A DNA stretch of 29,978 nt, from positions 1 to 29,978 of the forward strand of contig DATDPT010000042.1 of assembly GCA_035292605.1 (NCBI GenBank). The letters run 5' to 3'. The number at the start of each line of letters is the position of its first letter. The stretch's first letter is position 1. This stretch comes from JALYNX01 sp035292605. GTDB lineage: Bacteria > Actinomycetota > Acidimicrobiia > Spongiisociales > ZC4RG35. The position numbers were made by a program, and so were the translations under genes. Below are positions 8,655 to 16,583 of this stretch, one piece after another. A model generated the notes under the pieces. The model saw only the letters and a program-made list of their open reading frames with translations, ran no database searches and was not told the origin of the DNA.

Positions 8655-9834
8655 CGTCGAGGACAGCGCTGGTCCATGCTCCCCCGGCGGCGCTGGAGGC
8701 GATCGCGGCGTCTACGAACTTGACCCCGATCGCCCCGTCGATCTCGTTGGGAAAGTGAAGCGCCAGCGGATCCGGTTGGTTGCCACTTCGTCTTGCGGCG
8801 ATGGCTTCGGCTGCGTCCGAGTAGAGGTTGGCGAAAGCCTCGTGAAAGCCCTCAGGGTGACCCGGCACGATCCGCGTTGCCCGGGCCGACAGCGGCAGAG
8901 TGCCGGGCCCATTGGGGGTCCTGGTCTCAGCAGGTCCGGTGAGCGGTTTGAATGTGAGAACGGTTGGTTTCTCCTGTTCCCATTCAAGACTGCCCCGAGT
9001 CCCCGATACCCGGATCCGGAGACAGTTCTCGACACCCGCCGCCGCCTGTGTGACCCAGAAGGTGCCGCGGGCACCGTTGCTGAAACGGAGCATGGCGCCG
9101 CCATAGTCGTCCACGAGACGCCGGGGGACGATCGCCCCAATCTCGGCGGAGACTTCCGAGACTTCGATCCCTGCGACGAACCGGGCCAGGTTGTGGGCGT
9201 GACTCCCGATGTCGCCCATCACCAGCGACGGCCCGCCCCGCACCGGGTCATATCGCCAGGGCAACCTCTGCGTTGGGTCGGGGTCGTTCTCGCCCGCCTT
9301 GCCCCCCTGGACGTACTCGACCTGCACCAGCCGGATCTCTCCGAGCTGACCGTCCTCGACCATCGCCCGAGCCTGGCGCACCATGGGGTAACCGGTGTAG
9401 TTGTGGGTGAGACAGAAGACCAGACCGGTCTGGCGCACTTTGTCCACCAGGTCCAGCGCCTCGTCGAGGGTGTTGGTGATTGGCTTGTCGCAGATCACAT
9501 CGAAGCCGAGGTCGAGGGCAGCGGCGGAGAAGAGGTGATGGGTGTCGTTGGGGGTCATGATCGCCACGGCGTCCGCCCCGTCGTCGCGGGCCGCCTCCGC
9601 TCTCAACAGCTCGAGTCCATCTCCATAGGACCGGTCCTCGGGGAGGCCGATGGCCACTCCGGCGGCTCTAGACCGCCCGGGATCGGAGGAGATGGCGCCA
9701 GCCACCAGCTCATATCGATCATCGAGCCCAGCTGCGGTGCGATGGGTTTCGCCGATGAAGCTCCCCGGGCCCCCTCCGATCACGGCGAGCCGAAGTCTCC
9801 GCCCCATCATGTCCCTGACCGGATTGGTGTCCAT
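8644..9834 (-). CDS. Gfo/Idh/MocA family oxidoreductase
   Basis: NAD(P)-dependent oxidoreductase, 396 aa, of the family acting on sugars, inositols and related polyols. The N-terminal Rossmann fold has GGGPGSFIG at 20-28, a variant usual in one subgroup. The catalytic Lys117 lies in the CDKP motif, and the C-terminal domain has Asp208 and His212 (GDIGSHAH), matching the usual Asp/His pair. The start at 9834 is supported by a purine-rich SD (GAGGGGAG) a few bases upstream; a second ATG at codon 9 is less likely. It lies 13 bp downstream of the UnbU-like gene on the same strand and is likely co-transcribed with it. The substrate is unknown; the linkage to UnbU/UnbV-like proteins is the most informative context. 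Confidence 0.9.
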   Translation of the reverse strand: MDTNPVRDMMGRRLRLAVIGGGPGSFIGETHRTAAGLDDRYELVAGAISSDPGRSRAAGVAIGLPEDRSYGDGLELLRAEAARDDGADAVAIMTPNDTHHLFSAAALDLGFDVICDKPITNTLDEALDLVDKVRQTGLVFCLTHNYTGYPMVRQARAMVEDGQLGEIRLVQVEYVQGGKAGENDPDPTQRLPWRYDPVRGGPSLVMGDIGSHAHNLARFVAGIEVSEVSAEIGAIVPRRLVDDYGGAMLRFSNGARGTFWVTQAAAGVENCLRIRVSGTRGSLEWEQEKPTVLTFKPLTGPAETRTPNGPGTLPLSARATRIVPGHPEGFHEAFANLYSDAAEAIAARRSGNQPDPLALHFPNEIDGAIGVKFVDAAIASSAAGGAWTSAVLDVSP

Positions 9835-9847
9835 CTCTCCCCTCGAT

Positions 9848-11455
9848 TCAGCGTGCTGGCAACTCTTCGAGAATCAACCAACGGTCTCCGGCAACCTGGC
9901 CCAACACAAAGATCGTGTCAAATGGGGAAGTGGACCGCGCCTGCTCGACCCCAAGACCGTTGTAGGTGACCTCCTCGATGACACCGCTCGCCTCGAACCC
10001 GAGACTGGCCCCCTGGCCTCCTTTGGTGGGGGCGACGTAGACATGAAGTGCGTCGAAGGTGTAATCGGCCACCACGACCTCGCCGGTGGCAACCGCATCG
10101 TCGACCCTGTCCAGCATCGCAAGAAGCCGATCTCCCCCGTCTGCCATGGCAAGCAGGCTCGAATCACGGTTGAGCATCGCCTGGCCTTCGATCTTCAAGT
10201 TCTCGGCGAGCACCATCGCCATCTCCTGGGTGCTGATGTCGGCGTTGAGGGCGGCGACGTCGGGGTCTTCGGTGACGGCGGGAATCAACGCCGGGTCGAC
10301 CTCTACCGAGACCTCGGGAGATCCCTCGGCCGGGGCGGCGAGTGCCGTCTCCCGGGCCGGGGCTCCCGCGGCAACGATGCCGAGGGCGACGATCACTGTC
10401 GCCATACCGACTACCGCCCCGCGGAGGAAAACCAGCCGTGGAGTTGCCTTCACTCCACGGCTGGTCGTGAGTCGGTTCACCAGAGCCAAGGCGCGGGCTT
10501 TCTGGCCTCTGGGCTCTTCCTGGAACACCCTGTCGAAGAAGAGCCGAAGCGGGCTCATCACGACCAATCCGGCCAACAACCCCACCTTGGTGCCGAACTC
10601 TGTGATCTGTGGCGCCATCAACATGGCGCAAACCAGGGCGAGACAAATGCTGAAGACAACCCTCCCCGTCGGCCTTGCCGGAATGGTCTTGGGGTCGGTG
10701 ATCATGAAGAAGAGAAAGACCAGGAGCTCGGGTGACCCCATCACCACCCACCAGAAGTTGGTGCCGCACACCGGCCGGAGGGACCAGGAGGCGGTGAAGC
10801 AATGGCCCGAGGCCGCCAGCAGCCCAAGACCCGCCCCCAGAGTCACCCAGAACGCTGCCGCCATCGCCAGCAGGCGCAAACAGGCAGTGATCAACAGACC
10901 GCCGGCGATGATGATGATGTAGGCAGCAGCCATCCATGTTTCGAGTGGGGCCCACCAGAAGTCGAGGGGCTCCGCCACCGTGCTCCCAAGGATCAGGAAA
11001 GCGACCACCAGTCCGACGTTCGACGGATTGAACACGTGTGAGCCCCGATACCGGATCACGTACTTGGTGATCAGGGAGAGCCCGGCAACGACGGCGAAGT
11101 AGTACCACCCGAACCAGGTCCAGTGATCCCCGCGCTCCGTGCCCACCACTCGCAGGATGAGGGCGACCCCGCTGCCGGTGAGCATCGCACTCGCCGGCCA
11201 CACCAATACTCCGCTTTGCCGGAAGGTCCAGACGATCTCGAGGACGAAGCAGGTCACGATGGCGGAGAGGATCTGGGGCACCGAGACCCGAAACCCCAAT
11301 GCCACCTGCCCCAGGACGTGGATCGAGATGATGACCACCGCCAGATGAAGGCGGGGATCGGCGAGACTGGGGAGGACAACCGGGTACTGCTTCTCACCGA
11401 GATGGACGGTTCTCGGGTTGGGGCCGGTAACGGTTGAAACCTTGGTGGTGTCCAT
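9848..11455 (-). CDS. UnbU/RnfD-like multipass membrane protein with extra C-terminal domain
   Basis: 535 aa. The first about 330 residues form roughly eight to ten membrane helices with two hallmark strings of the UnbU/RnfD/NqrB superfamily, VFNPSNVGL near 142-150 and ITDPKTIPARPTGR near 253-266. RnfD and NqrB carry flavin and help translocate ions; whether UnbU proteins do so is not established, and I do not see a clear flavin-attachment motif. After another hydrophobic segment (about 344-364) comes a soluble region of about 165 residues, probably extracytoplasmic, ending in an alpha+beta portion that resembles NTF2-like folds. UnbU proteins known to me end near residue 330, so this looks like a fusion. 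The ATG at 11455 is preferred over TTG one codon earlier. No other Rnf or Nqr subunits are nearby. Confidence 0.78.
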   Translation of the reverse strand: MDTTKVSTVTGPNPRTVHLGEKQYPVVLPSLADPRLHLAVVIISIHVLGQVALGFRVSVPQILSAIVTCFVLEIVWTFRQSGVLVWPASAMLTGSGVALILRVVGTERGDHWTWFGWYYFAVVAGLSLITKYVIRYRGSHVFNPSNVGLVVAFLILGSTVAEPLDFWWAPLETWMAAAYIIIIAGGLLITACLRLLAMAAAFWVTLGAGLGLLAASGHCFTASWSLRPVCGTNFWWVVMGSPELLVFLFFMITDPKTIPARPTGRVVFSICLALVCAMLMAPQITEFGTKVGLLAGLVVMSPLRLFFDRVFQEEPRGQKARALALVNRLTTSRGVKATPRLVFLRGAVVGMATVIVALGIVAAGAPARETALAAPAEGSPEVSVEVDPALIPAVTEDPDVAALNADISTQEMAMVLAENLKIEGQAMLNRDSSLLAMADGGDRLLAMLDRVDDAVATGEVVVADYTFDALHVYVAPTKGGQGASLGFEASGVIEEVTYNGLGVEQARSTSPFDTIFVLGQVAGDRWLILEELPAR

Positions 11456-11598
11456 CAATTCGACCCGAAGCTAGCGGCAGGGCCCGGCTTTGCCGAGGCC
11501 CACGGGCGTCACCCCGCAGCCGTCTCGCCTACCCAGTTGTGGGCTTCACCACGGCCGTAGACAGTGTGGACCCCGGAGGGCTCTTGATCTCGGTGGCG
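11456..11598. other. Gap with a GC-rich stem-loop
   Basis: No gene is seen here. A stem-loop formed by GGGCCCGGC (11480-11488) and GCCGAGGCCC (11492-11501), with a 3-nt loop and one bulged base, lies between the lipoprotein gene and the UnbU-like gene on the minus strand. It has no T run, so it is a doubtful terminator; it could be a leader structure of the UnbU-like gene. Confidence 0.35.
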
Positions 11599-12312
11599 TC
11601 AACGATCGACGACCTGGAAGGAGTTGACGATCTCCTCGAAGTCGAAGCCAAGTGGGGCCGAATCGCTGTAACTAAGGGTGATCACCCATTCAGAGTCGTC
11701 GGCGATGATCCAATAACCGACACCTGCGACGCCGAAGTCGGGAATCGAATAACGTGCCACGGCTGCTTCGCCGACGGGGATCGAGACGATTCCGGTTTCG
11801 ATGATCTCTGCGCCGATGAGGGGTATCTCGTCTATGTACGCTTGTTCGAGGTCCGCTGCCGTGGCGCCGGTGGTTGGTCCTTGGATCACGTTGATGTTGT
11901 TGACAAAGCCGCTACCTGTGTCAGGTGCCAGGGCGAAGAGCACGCCTCCTTGTGACACAATCGCCGTCGCCTGATCTGCGAGCTCCTGGCCGTACAAGTC
12001 GACCATTTCCTCCGAGAGACTGCCGAAATCAAAGTCGTCGGGAGCGATCGCTGTCCAGCTCGCAGGGAGCAGCATCACGAAGCCATAGGCCGACCCGTCG
12101 TATTCGACCAACTCGGTTGATCCGGTGCCGGTTGTCGCCAGGCTGGTTGTCGGGGCCAATGTGGAGGTCGCTGCAACCGATGTGGTGGTGAGAGAGGAGG
12201 TAGACGTCGTTGATACCAGCGAGGTCGTGGCTCCGGCGTCGACCTCCTCGGACTCACATGCACCCAGTGCGACGGCAACCAGCGCCAAGAGGACAAAACG
12301 GGATCTGTGCAT
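11599..12312 (-). CDS. Lipoprotein of unknown function, PsbP/DUF1795-like domain
   Basis: 237 aa. A short signal peptide ends in lipobox LGAC with Cys19, followed by a Ser/Thr-rich linker of about 45 residues (roughly 27-68) that would hold the domain away from the membrane and may be glycosylated. The folded part (about 70-237) has the pattern of a PsbP-like/DUF1795 domain: YGFVMLLPASW at the start, an acidic middle, then GYWIIADDSEWVITLSYS and a terminal FEEIVNSFQV helix-strand. This fold is common in actinobacterial lipoproteins of unknown role. The assignment rests on pattern alone. It is transcribed on the minus strand toward the UnbU-like gene, but the 143 bp gap makes co-transcription uncertain. 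Confidence 0.8.
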   Translation of the reverse strand: MHRSRFVLLALVAVALGACESEEVDAGATTSLVSTTSTSSLTTTSVAATSTLAPTTSLATTGTGSTELVEYDGSAYGFVMLLPASWTAIAPDDFDFGSLSEEMVDLYGQELADQATAIVSQGGVLFALAPDTGSGFVNNINVIQGPTTGATAADLEQAYIDEIPLIGAEIIETGIVSIPVGEAAVARYSIPDFGVAGVGYWIIADDSEWVITLSYSDSAPLGFDFEEIVNSFQVVDR

Positions 12313-12407
12313 CTATCCAGCCTGCCATCCGGCCGCCTCAAGTCAACGTGATGGCATGGCCCAGCGCACTCGTCGCCAACTTCGAGAGCGTCGACGCCGA
12401 TCTCGTA

Positions 12408-12457
12408 GGTAAAACCCGAGTGAGGATCTGGACGCAGGGACTCGCCCGAGGTTTACC
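12408..12457 (+). promoter_or_regulatory. Leader hairpin overlapping the leuA ribosome binding site
   Basis: Arms at 12408-12424 (GGTAAAACCCGAGTGAG) and 12441-12457 (CTCGCCCGAGGTTTACC) pair at 14 of 17 positions, counting one G-T pair. The 3' arm contains GAGG (12448-12451), the only SD-like sequence before leuA. Pairing would hide the SD. No run of Leu codons and no T-box sequence is seen, so any regulator is unknown. Confidence 0.5.
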
Positions 12458-12458
12458 A

Positions 12459-14162
12459 TTGACCCCAATGACCCAGGCAAAGCCGAAGAACGCCAAACCG
12501 GGCGCCATGCCGATCGGGAAGTATCGGTCCTATCCGGAGATCGGCCTCGCCGATCGCACCTGGCCCGACCATAGGCTGGATCGCGCCCCATTGTGGTGCA
12601 GCGTGGATCTCCGAGATGGCAACCAGGCGCTCATCGAGCCCATGGACCCGGATCGGAAACGTCTCATGTTCGAGTGCCTGCTCGACATCGGATTCCCCGA
12701 GATCGAGGTTGGATTCCCGGCCGCTTCCCAGCCCGACTTCGATTTCATCCGCCAGATCATCCAGGACAAGGTGATCCCGGATCACGTGACGATCCAAGTC
12801 TTGACCCAGGCGAGGCCAGAGTTGATCGAACGGACCTACCAGAGCCTGGTTGGAGTGCCCAAAGCGATCGTCCACCTCTACAACTCCACCTCCATCTTGC
12901 AGCGCCGGGTGGTCTTTGGCACCGATGAGGCCGGGATCGTGGACATCGCGGTGAAAGGGGCCGAGCACTGCCGGGCCCAGGAGCGGTATCTGCCAGGGTC
13001 CGAGATCCGCTACGAGTATTCGCCCGAGAGCTTCACCGGGACCGAACTGCCATTCGCCAAAGAAGTCTGCGAGGCGGTGATGGACGTGATCGAGCCAACT
13101 GCGGATCGCCCGATCATCCTCAACCTGCCGGCGACCGTGGAGATGAGCACCCCCAACATCTATGGCGACATGATCGAGTGGTTCCACCGTGAGATAAAGG
13201 ACAGGCCGGCGGTGGTGCTCTCGCTGCATCCCCACAACGATCGTGGCACCGCGGTGGCGGCTGCCGAGTTCGGCTTGATGGCCGGCGCTCAACGAGTGGA
13301 GGGCACCCTCTTCGGCAATGGCGAGCGCACCGGGAACGTCGACCTGGTGAACCTCGCATTGAACCTTTTCAGCCAGGGGGTGGATCCCGAGTTATCCCTG
13401 AACAACATCAACGAGTACCGACGGATCGCCGAGCACTGCAACCAATTGCCGGTCCATCCTCGCCACCCCTATGTCGGAGACCTGGTGTACACCGCGTTCT
13501 CGGGATCGCATCAGGACGCGATCAAGAAGGGGTTCGAGGCCATGGAGCGGACCGGCCAGACCCTCTGGGAGATGCCTTATCTGCCGATCGACCCCCGCGA
13601 TGTGGGCCGGACCTACGAGGACGTGATCAGGGTCAACTCACAATCGGGCAAGGGTGGAGTGGCCTACCTCCTCAAGACCGAGCAGGAGCTCGAGCTCCCT
13701 CGCCGGCTGCAGATCGAATTCACTCGTGTTATCCAAGGCATCACCGACACCACCGGCCACGAGATCACGGCCGCCGAGATCTGGACCGAGTTCCGCCGTC
13801 ACTATCTGGCGATCCTCAAGCCTTTCGAGCTTCTCGGCTTCGAGATCGCACGGGACGCAGACGGTGAGAACCGGACCAACATCACCGCCACGGTCCGGTA
13901 CAACGATGAGGAGAACGTCATCCGGAGCCAAGGTGGTGGGTCAATCGAAGCGTTCGTGAACGCGTTCCGAAAGGACCTCGGTGTTAGTTGCCGGGTCCTC
14001 GACTACCACGAGCATTCGATCGGAGCCGGGACCGATGCCCAGGCGGTGTGCTACGTCGAATTGGAGGTCGGCGAACGCACCTTGTGGGGGGTTGGCATCC
14101 ACTCGGACACCACGACGGCGTCCCTCCAAGCAATCGTCTCCGGCATCAACCGCGCCAGCTGA
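12459..14162 (+). CDS. leuA: 2-isopropylmalate synthase, long form
   Basis: First committed enzyme of leucine synthesis: it condenses acetyl-CoA with 2-oxoisovalerate in the cytosol. The product is 567 aa from TTG at 12459 or 564 aa from ATG at 12468. TTG is preferred because GAGGT at 12448-12452 is spaced 6 nt from it, whereas it would be 15 nt from the ATG. Counting from the ATG, the catalytic TIM barrel shows LRDGNQ at 48-53 with metal ligand Asp50, the HPHNDRGT motif with His254 and His256, and the GNGERTGN motif ending at Asn290. The C-terminal portion (about 430-564) is the LeuA regulatory domain that binds leucine for feedback inhibition. Length and sequence match the actinobacterial long LeuA class. 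No other leucine genes are adjacent. Confidence 0.96.
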   Translation: MTPMTQAKPKNAKPGAMPIGKYRSYPEIGLADRTWPDHRLDRAPLWCSVDLRDGNQALIEPMDPDRKRLMFECLLDIGFPEIEVGFPAASQPDFDFIRQIIQDKVIPDHVTIQVLTQARPELIERTYQSLVGVPKAIVHLYNSTSILQRRVVFGTDEAGIVDIAVKGAEHCRAQERYLPGSEIRYEYSPESFTGTELPFAKEVCEAVMDVIEPTADRPIILNLPATVEMSTPNIYGDMIEWFHREIKDRPAVVLSLHPHNDRGTAVAAAEFGLMAGAQRVEGTLFGNGERTGNVDLVNLALNLFSQGVDPELSLNNINEYRRIAEHCNQLPVHPRHPYVGDLVYTAFSGSHQDAIKKGFEAMERTGQTLWEMPYLPIDPRDVGRTYEDVIRVNSQSGKGGVAYLLKTEQELELPRRLQIEFTRVIQGITDTTGHEITAAEIWTEFRRHYLAILKPFELLGFEIARDADGENRTNITATVRYNDEENVIRSQGGGSIEAFVNAFRKDLGVSCRVLDYHEHSIGAGTDAQAVCYVELEVGERTLWGVGIHSDTTTASLQAIVSGINRAS

Positions 14163-14182
14163 CAGGCTGGGAGAAAGCGACC

Positions 14183-14785
14183 ATGGGTGTCTCAAAACCA
14201 CGCCACGTCGGTTGGTTGGGCTTCGGGTTCGCCATCCTTCTGTTCTTGTCATCAGCAATGGTCAGCGCGCCAAGATCGGACGCTCCGCTGGGAGAGATTG
14301 GCGCTTTCTACGCCGCCAACCAGACCATCATCCTCATCGCCCAAGCGCTCGGACTCGTGGCAGCTGTGATTCTCGTCCTATTCATATTCGGCTTATCGGA
14401 ACTCCTCAGTGATACCCGGGTGAAGATCACCGGGATGCTGGTGGCTGCGGCGGCGGCCCTCACCTCGGTCCCCTTGATCGTGATGACATTCCAAGGCTCA
14501 GACCTGAGCCCAACGATGGTGAGCCTCACAGACATCACCGATGCTGTGCTGTTCCTCGCAATCGCAGTCCTTTTTGCTGTCTTGGCGACCAACTCCAGGA
14601 TTCCGATGTGGATTCGAGGACCATGCGTAGTCGGAGCCGGGCTCACACTGGTGCGTGGCTACCTTGGCTTCGGGCCGGTCTTCACGACCCTCGACGTGAT
14701 CGCCCCGCTCAGCTTCGTGGTGATTGTCCTGGTGCTCGCCGGATGGGCGTTTCGGGCCTCACCCGGCTCACACCGAGTCGTTTGA
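14183..14785 (+). CDS. Small multipass membrane protein, unknown function
   Basis: 200 aa with about six predicted membrane helices (near 9-29, 45-72, 80-103, 116-136, 142-160 and 166-190) and short loops. The layout resembles DUF4386-type integral membrane proteins, but I cannot assign a family firmly. The ATG at 14183 is preceded by GGGAGAAAG. It follows leuA by 20 bp and may be read through from it, although nothing suggests a role in leucine synthesis. It converges on the SRPBCC gene with a 14 bp gap. Confidence 0.75.
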   Translation: MGVSKPRHVGWLGFGFAILLFLSSAMVSAPRSDAPLGEIGAFYAANQTIILIAQALGLVAAVILVLFIFGLSELLSDTRVKITGMLVAAAAALTSVPLIVMTFQGSDLSPTMVSLTDITDAVLFLAIAVLFAVLATNSRIPMWIRGPCVVGAGLTLVRGYLGFGPVFTTLDVIAPLSFVVIVLVLAGWAFRASPGSHRVV

Positions 14786-14799
14786 TCGATGGTCTTCGC

Positions 14800-15249
14800 T
14801 CAGGCCTTGGTTCTCATCGCGAAGTACTCTTCGAGCCGGTCGAAGGCCCCAATCCAGCCGGTGCTGGCGAAGAAGTCCCTCAGCCCCTCGTCGGGGAAGC
14901 CGGTCTGGAAAACGGTCATCAAGGTCTTGCCGTCCTGCTCCTGGAACGTCACCTCGACATGGGTCTCAATGGATTGTCCGTCAGGAGAGCTTCCCGTGGA
15001 CGTCGAAACGAGACGATGGGGGCGATCGACGACCTCGAACACGTTGGTCTCGCGGAACATCTCATCAGGCGTGTACCCCCAGGCGCTCACCCATTTTCCC
15101 CCAACCCGCAGGTCGACCTCGTTCTCGACGATCATCGGCTCGCCCAACAGGTTGAACCAGATCTTCTGCGCTTCGGGGTCGGTGTAGGCGTCGAACACCT
15201 CCTCGGGTGTCGCCGCAATCAATCGCTCTACTTTGAGTTCGTAAGTCAT
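14800..15249 (-). CDS. SRPBCC/AHSA1-family protein
   Basis: 149 aa protein of the START-like fold (activator of Hsp90 ATPase homologue 1-like, COG3832 type), which forms a hydrophobic ligand cavity. Family features include TPEEVFDAYTDPE near the N-terminus, the GGKW strand, TGWIGAFDRLEEYF near the C-terminus and the usual length. Its start overlaps the ArsR regulator stop by 4 bp (ATGA), so the two are translationally coupled. This ArsR-SRPBCC arrangement is widespread in bacteria; the ligand and physiological role are generally unknown. The start at 15249 is chosen from this overlap and from the family N-terminus. Confidence 0.92.
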   Translation of the reverse strand: MTYELKVERLIAATPEEVFDAYTDPEAQKIWFNLLGEPMIVENEVDLRVGGKWVSAWGYTPDEMFRETNVFEVVDRPHRLVSTSTGSSPDGQSIETHVEVTFQEQDGKTLMTVFQTGFPDEGLRDFFASTGWIGAFDRLEEYFAMRTKA

Positions 15250-15581
15250 TCCTGTTCTCCCTTCTTGGCTTCGAGGTAAGCCTCGATTCCGTCGAGCCGA
15301 CGTTCCCAATAGCGCCGGTACATTTCGATCCAACTCACTGCGTCCTCCAACTGCTCGGGGCCCAGACGGCACTCGCGAGTCCGCCCGATCTTCTCGGTGG
15401 TGACGAGACTCGCCTCCTCGAGAATCTGGACATGCTTCTTGAGCCCGGTCAGCGACATGCCAAATGGCTTCGCCAACTCACTTATCGATGCAGGGCCGCG
15501 TCCTAAACGGTCGAGGATCTCCCGCCTCGTGGGATCGGCCAGCGCCGAAAAAGTCCGATCAAGGACTTGATACTGAACCAT
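15246..15581 (-). CDS. ArsR-family winged-helix transcriptional regulator
   Basis: 111 aa winged helix-turn-helix repressor. The segment LADPTRREILDRLG (about 14-27) and the recognition helix around SLTGLKKHVQILEEASLV are typical. There is no Cys pair of the metal-sensing ArsR type, so it belongs to the subgroup linked to SRPBCC proteins. The ATG at 15581 is chosen because an excellent promoter places the transcription start at or next to it, which implies a leaderless message; no SD precedes it. A palindrome covers the region between the -10 box and the start codon, so autoregulation is likely. Confidence 0.92.
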   Translation of the reverse strand: MVQYQVLDRTFSALADPTRREILDRLGRGPASISELAKPFGMSLTGLKKHVQILEEASLVTTEKIGRTRECRLGPEQLEDAVSWIEMYRRYWERRLDGIEAYLEAKKGEQE

Positions 15582-15588
15582 TCGGTTC
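15575..15588. promoter_or_regulatory. Palindromic operator over the ArsR start codon
   Basis: GAACCATTCGGTTC has perfect 5-bp arms (GAACC/GGTTC) around a 4-bp centre. It overlaps the start codon and abuts the -10 box, the position expected for an autorepressor binding site. Confidence 0.6.
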
Positions 15589-15617
15589 ACTATATCCCAC
15601 ACGATGCAGCCCGTCAA
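15589..15617 (-). promoter_or_regulatory. Sigma-70-type promoter of the ArsR-SRPBCC operon
   Basis: On the minus strand TTGACG (15612-15617) and TATAGT (15589-15594) are separated by exactly 17 bp. The -10 box ends 7 nt before the first base of the ATG, so transcription should start at or within a base or two of the start codon (leaderless). Confidence 0.75.
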
Positions 15618-15653
15618 CGGGGTGTCGATTTGAATCTGGGCCCGCTGTTGAGA

Positions 15654-16559
15654 TCAGTCCCGGGCCCGACGACGTGCGCCTTCGACCACGAACCCGATGT
15701 CTCGCTTACCTTCGCCATCGGCAATCAACTGTTCGACGATCTCCATCGTTCGCTCGAGTTGAGGCATCGCCACCCCCAGAGCCCGGGCTTCCTCGAGGGC
15801 GAGGCCGAGGTCCTTGCGAGCCAACTCGAGCGTGAACATCACCGGCGCAATGTCGGGGGCGAGGTACTGGGGTTTGCGATAGGTGACCAGTGGCGCTCCG
15901 GCAGCGCTGCGAGCGAGGATGTCGAGGGCAATCTCAGGCTTCACCCCCACTCTCTCTGCGAGGACAACACCTTCGGCCAGCGCCTGGTTGAGACCGTAGA
16001 GGATCGAGTTGACGGTCAGCTTCAACGCAGCACCCGACCCCGGCGGGCCCACCAGCACCGGAGAGCCGATCGCTTCGAGGAGGGGCGTCACCCGCTCGAA
16101 CTGATGTTCGCTTCCACCGACCATGATCAGGAGCTGTCCTGCCTCGGCGGCCGGAGTGCTCCCGGAAACCGGTGCATCGATGAATTCCGACCCGCGGGCT
16201 TCCACCTTCTCCCGAACCAGTCGTACCGCATCGGTTCCACTGGTGCCCATGTCGATCGCGACTGTTCCGCGTGCCAGCCCCTCCAAAACGCCATCGGGAT
16301 TGGTGTAGGTCTCGATCAAGGCGTCGCCGTCCGCCAGCATCGAAAGGACCAGGTCGGAACCCTCGGCCAGCTCCCGGGGAGTGGCCGCCGGTGACCCACC
16401 GTGGGCGGCAGCGAAATCATCGGCCACGGCTCGGGTCCGGTTGTAGAGCCGCATGGGGAACCCGGCTCGGGCGACGTTGGCAGCCATCAGGCTCCCCATC
16501 CTCCCCAGCCCCATGAACCCGACCGTTGGATTTCCAGAGATGGGTTTCTCGGAGCTCAA
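15654..16559 (-). CDS. NAD-dependent beta-hydroxyacid dehydrogenase (3-hydroxyisobutyrate dehydrogenase family)
   Basis: 301 aa cytosolic oxidoreductase. The N-terminal Rossmann domain has GLGRMG at 18-22 and its neighbours, the substrate-binding DAPVSGS is at 128-134, catalytic Lys180 and Asn184 lie in KLTVNS, and the C-terminal helical domain carries KDLGLAL near 249-255. These define the 3-hydroxyisobutyrate/tartronate semialdehyde/6-phosphogluconate dehydrogenase superfamily. Candidate substrates are short 3-hydroxy acids such as glycerate, 3-hydroxyisobutyrate or a sugar-acid product. The gene follows the cupin gene by 24 bp on the same strand and so shares its promoter and operator. Confidence 0.9.
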   Translation of the reverse strand: MSSEKPISGNPTVGFMGLGRMGSLMAANVARAGFPMRLYNRTRAVADDFAAAHGGSPAATPRELAEGSDLVLSMLADGDALIETYTNPDGVLEGLARGTVAIDMGTSGTDAVRLVREKVEARGSEFIDAPVSGSTPAAEAGQLLIMVGGSEHQFERVTPLLEAIGSPVLVGPPGSGAALKLTVNSILYGLNQALAEGVVLAERVGVKPEIALDILARSAAGAPLVTYRKPQYLAPDIAPVMFTLELARKDLGLALEEARALGVAMPQLERTMEIVEQLIADGEGKRDIGFVVEGARRRARD

Positions 16560-16583
16560 TGGAGGCCTCCTATGCGCACCGGC

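Noticed and set aside
8755..9969. Long open frame on + opposite the Gfo/Idh gene
   Set aside because: It is antisense to a protein with intact catalytic motifs and its translation has no recognisable domain.
5570..11455. Enediyne natural-product gene cluster
   Set aside because: UnbU- and UnbV-like genes are present, but no enediyne polyketide synthase, thioesterase, UnbL, resistance or tailoring genes are seen in the window.
9848..11455. Part of an Rnf or Nqr electron-transport complex
   Set aside because: Only an RnfD/NqrB-like subunit is present; no partner subunits are encoded nearby and no clear flavin-attachment motif is seen.
12351..12467. Longer N-terminus of leuA from the ATG at 12351
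   Set aside because: The frame is open but has no SD, no LeuA-like sequence, and would cover the leader hairpin and the SD at 12448.
12313..12467. T-box riboswitch or Leu-codon leader peptide before leuA
   Set aside because: No T-box sequence, specifier loop or run of leucine codons could be found; only the simple hairpin is supported.
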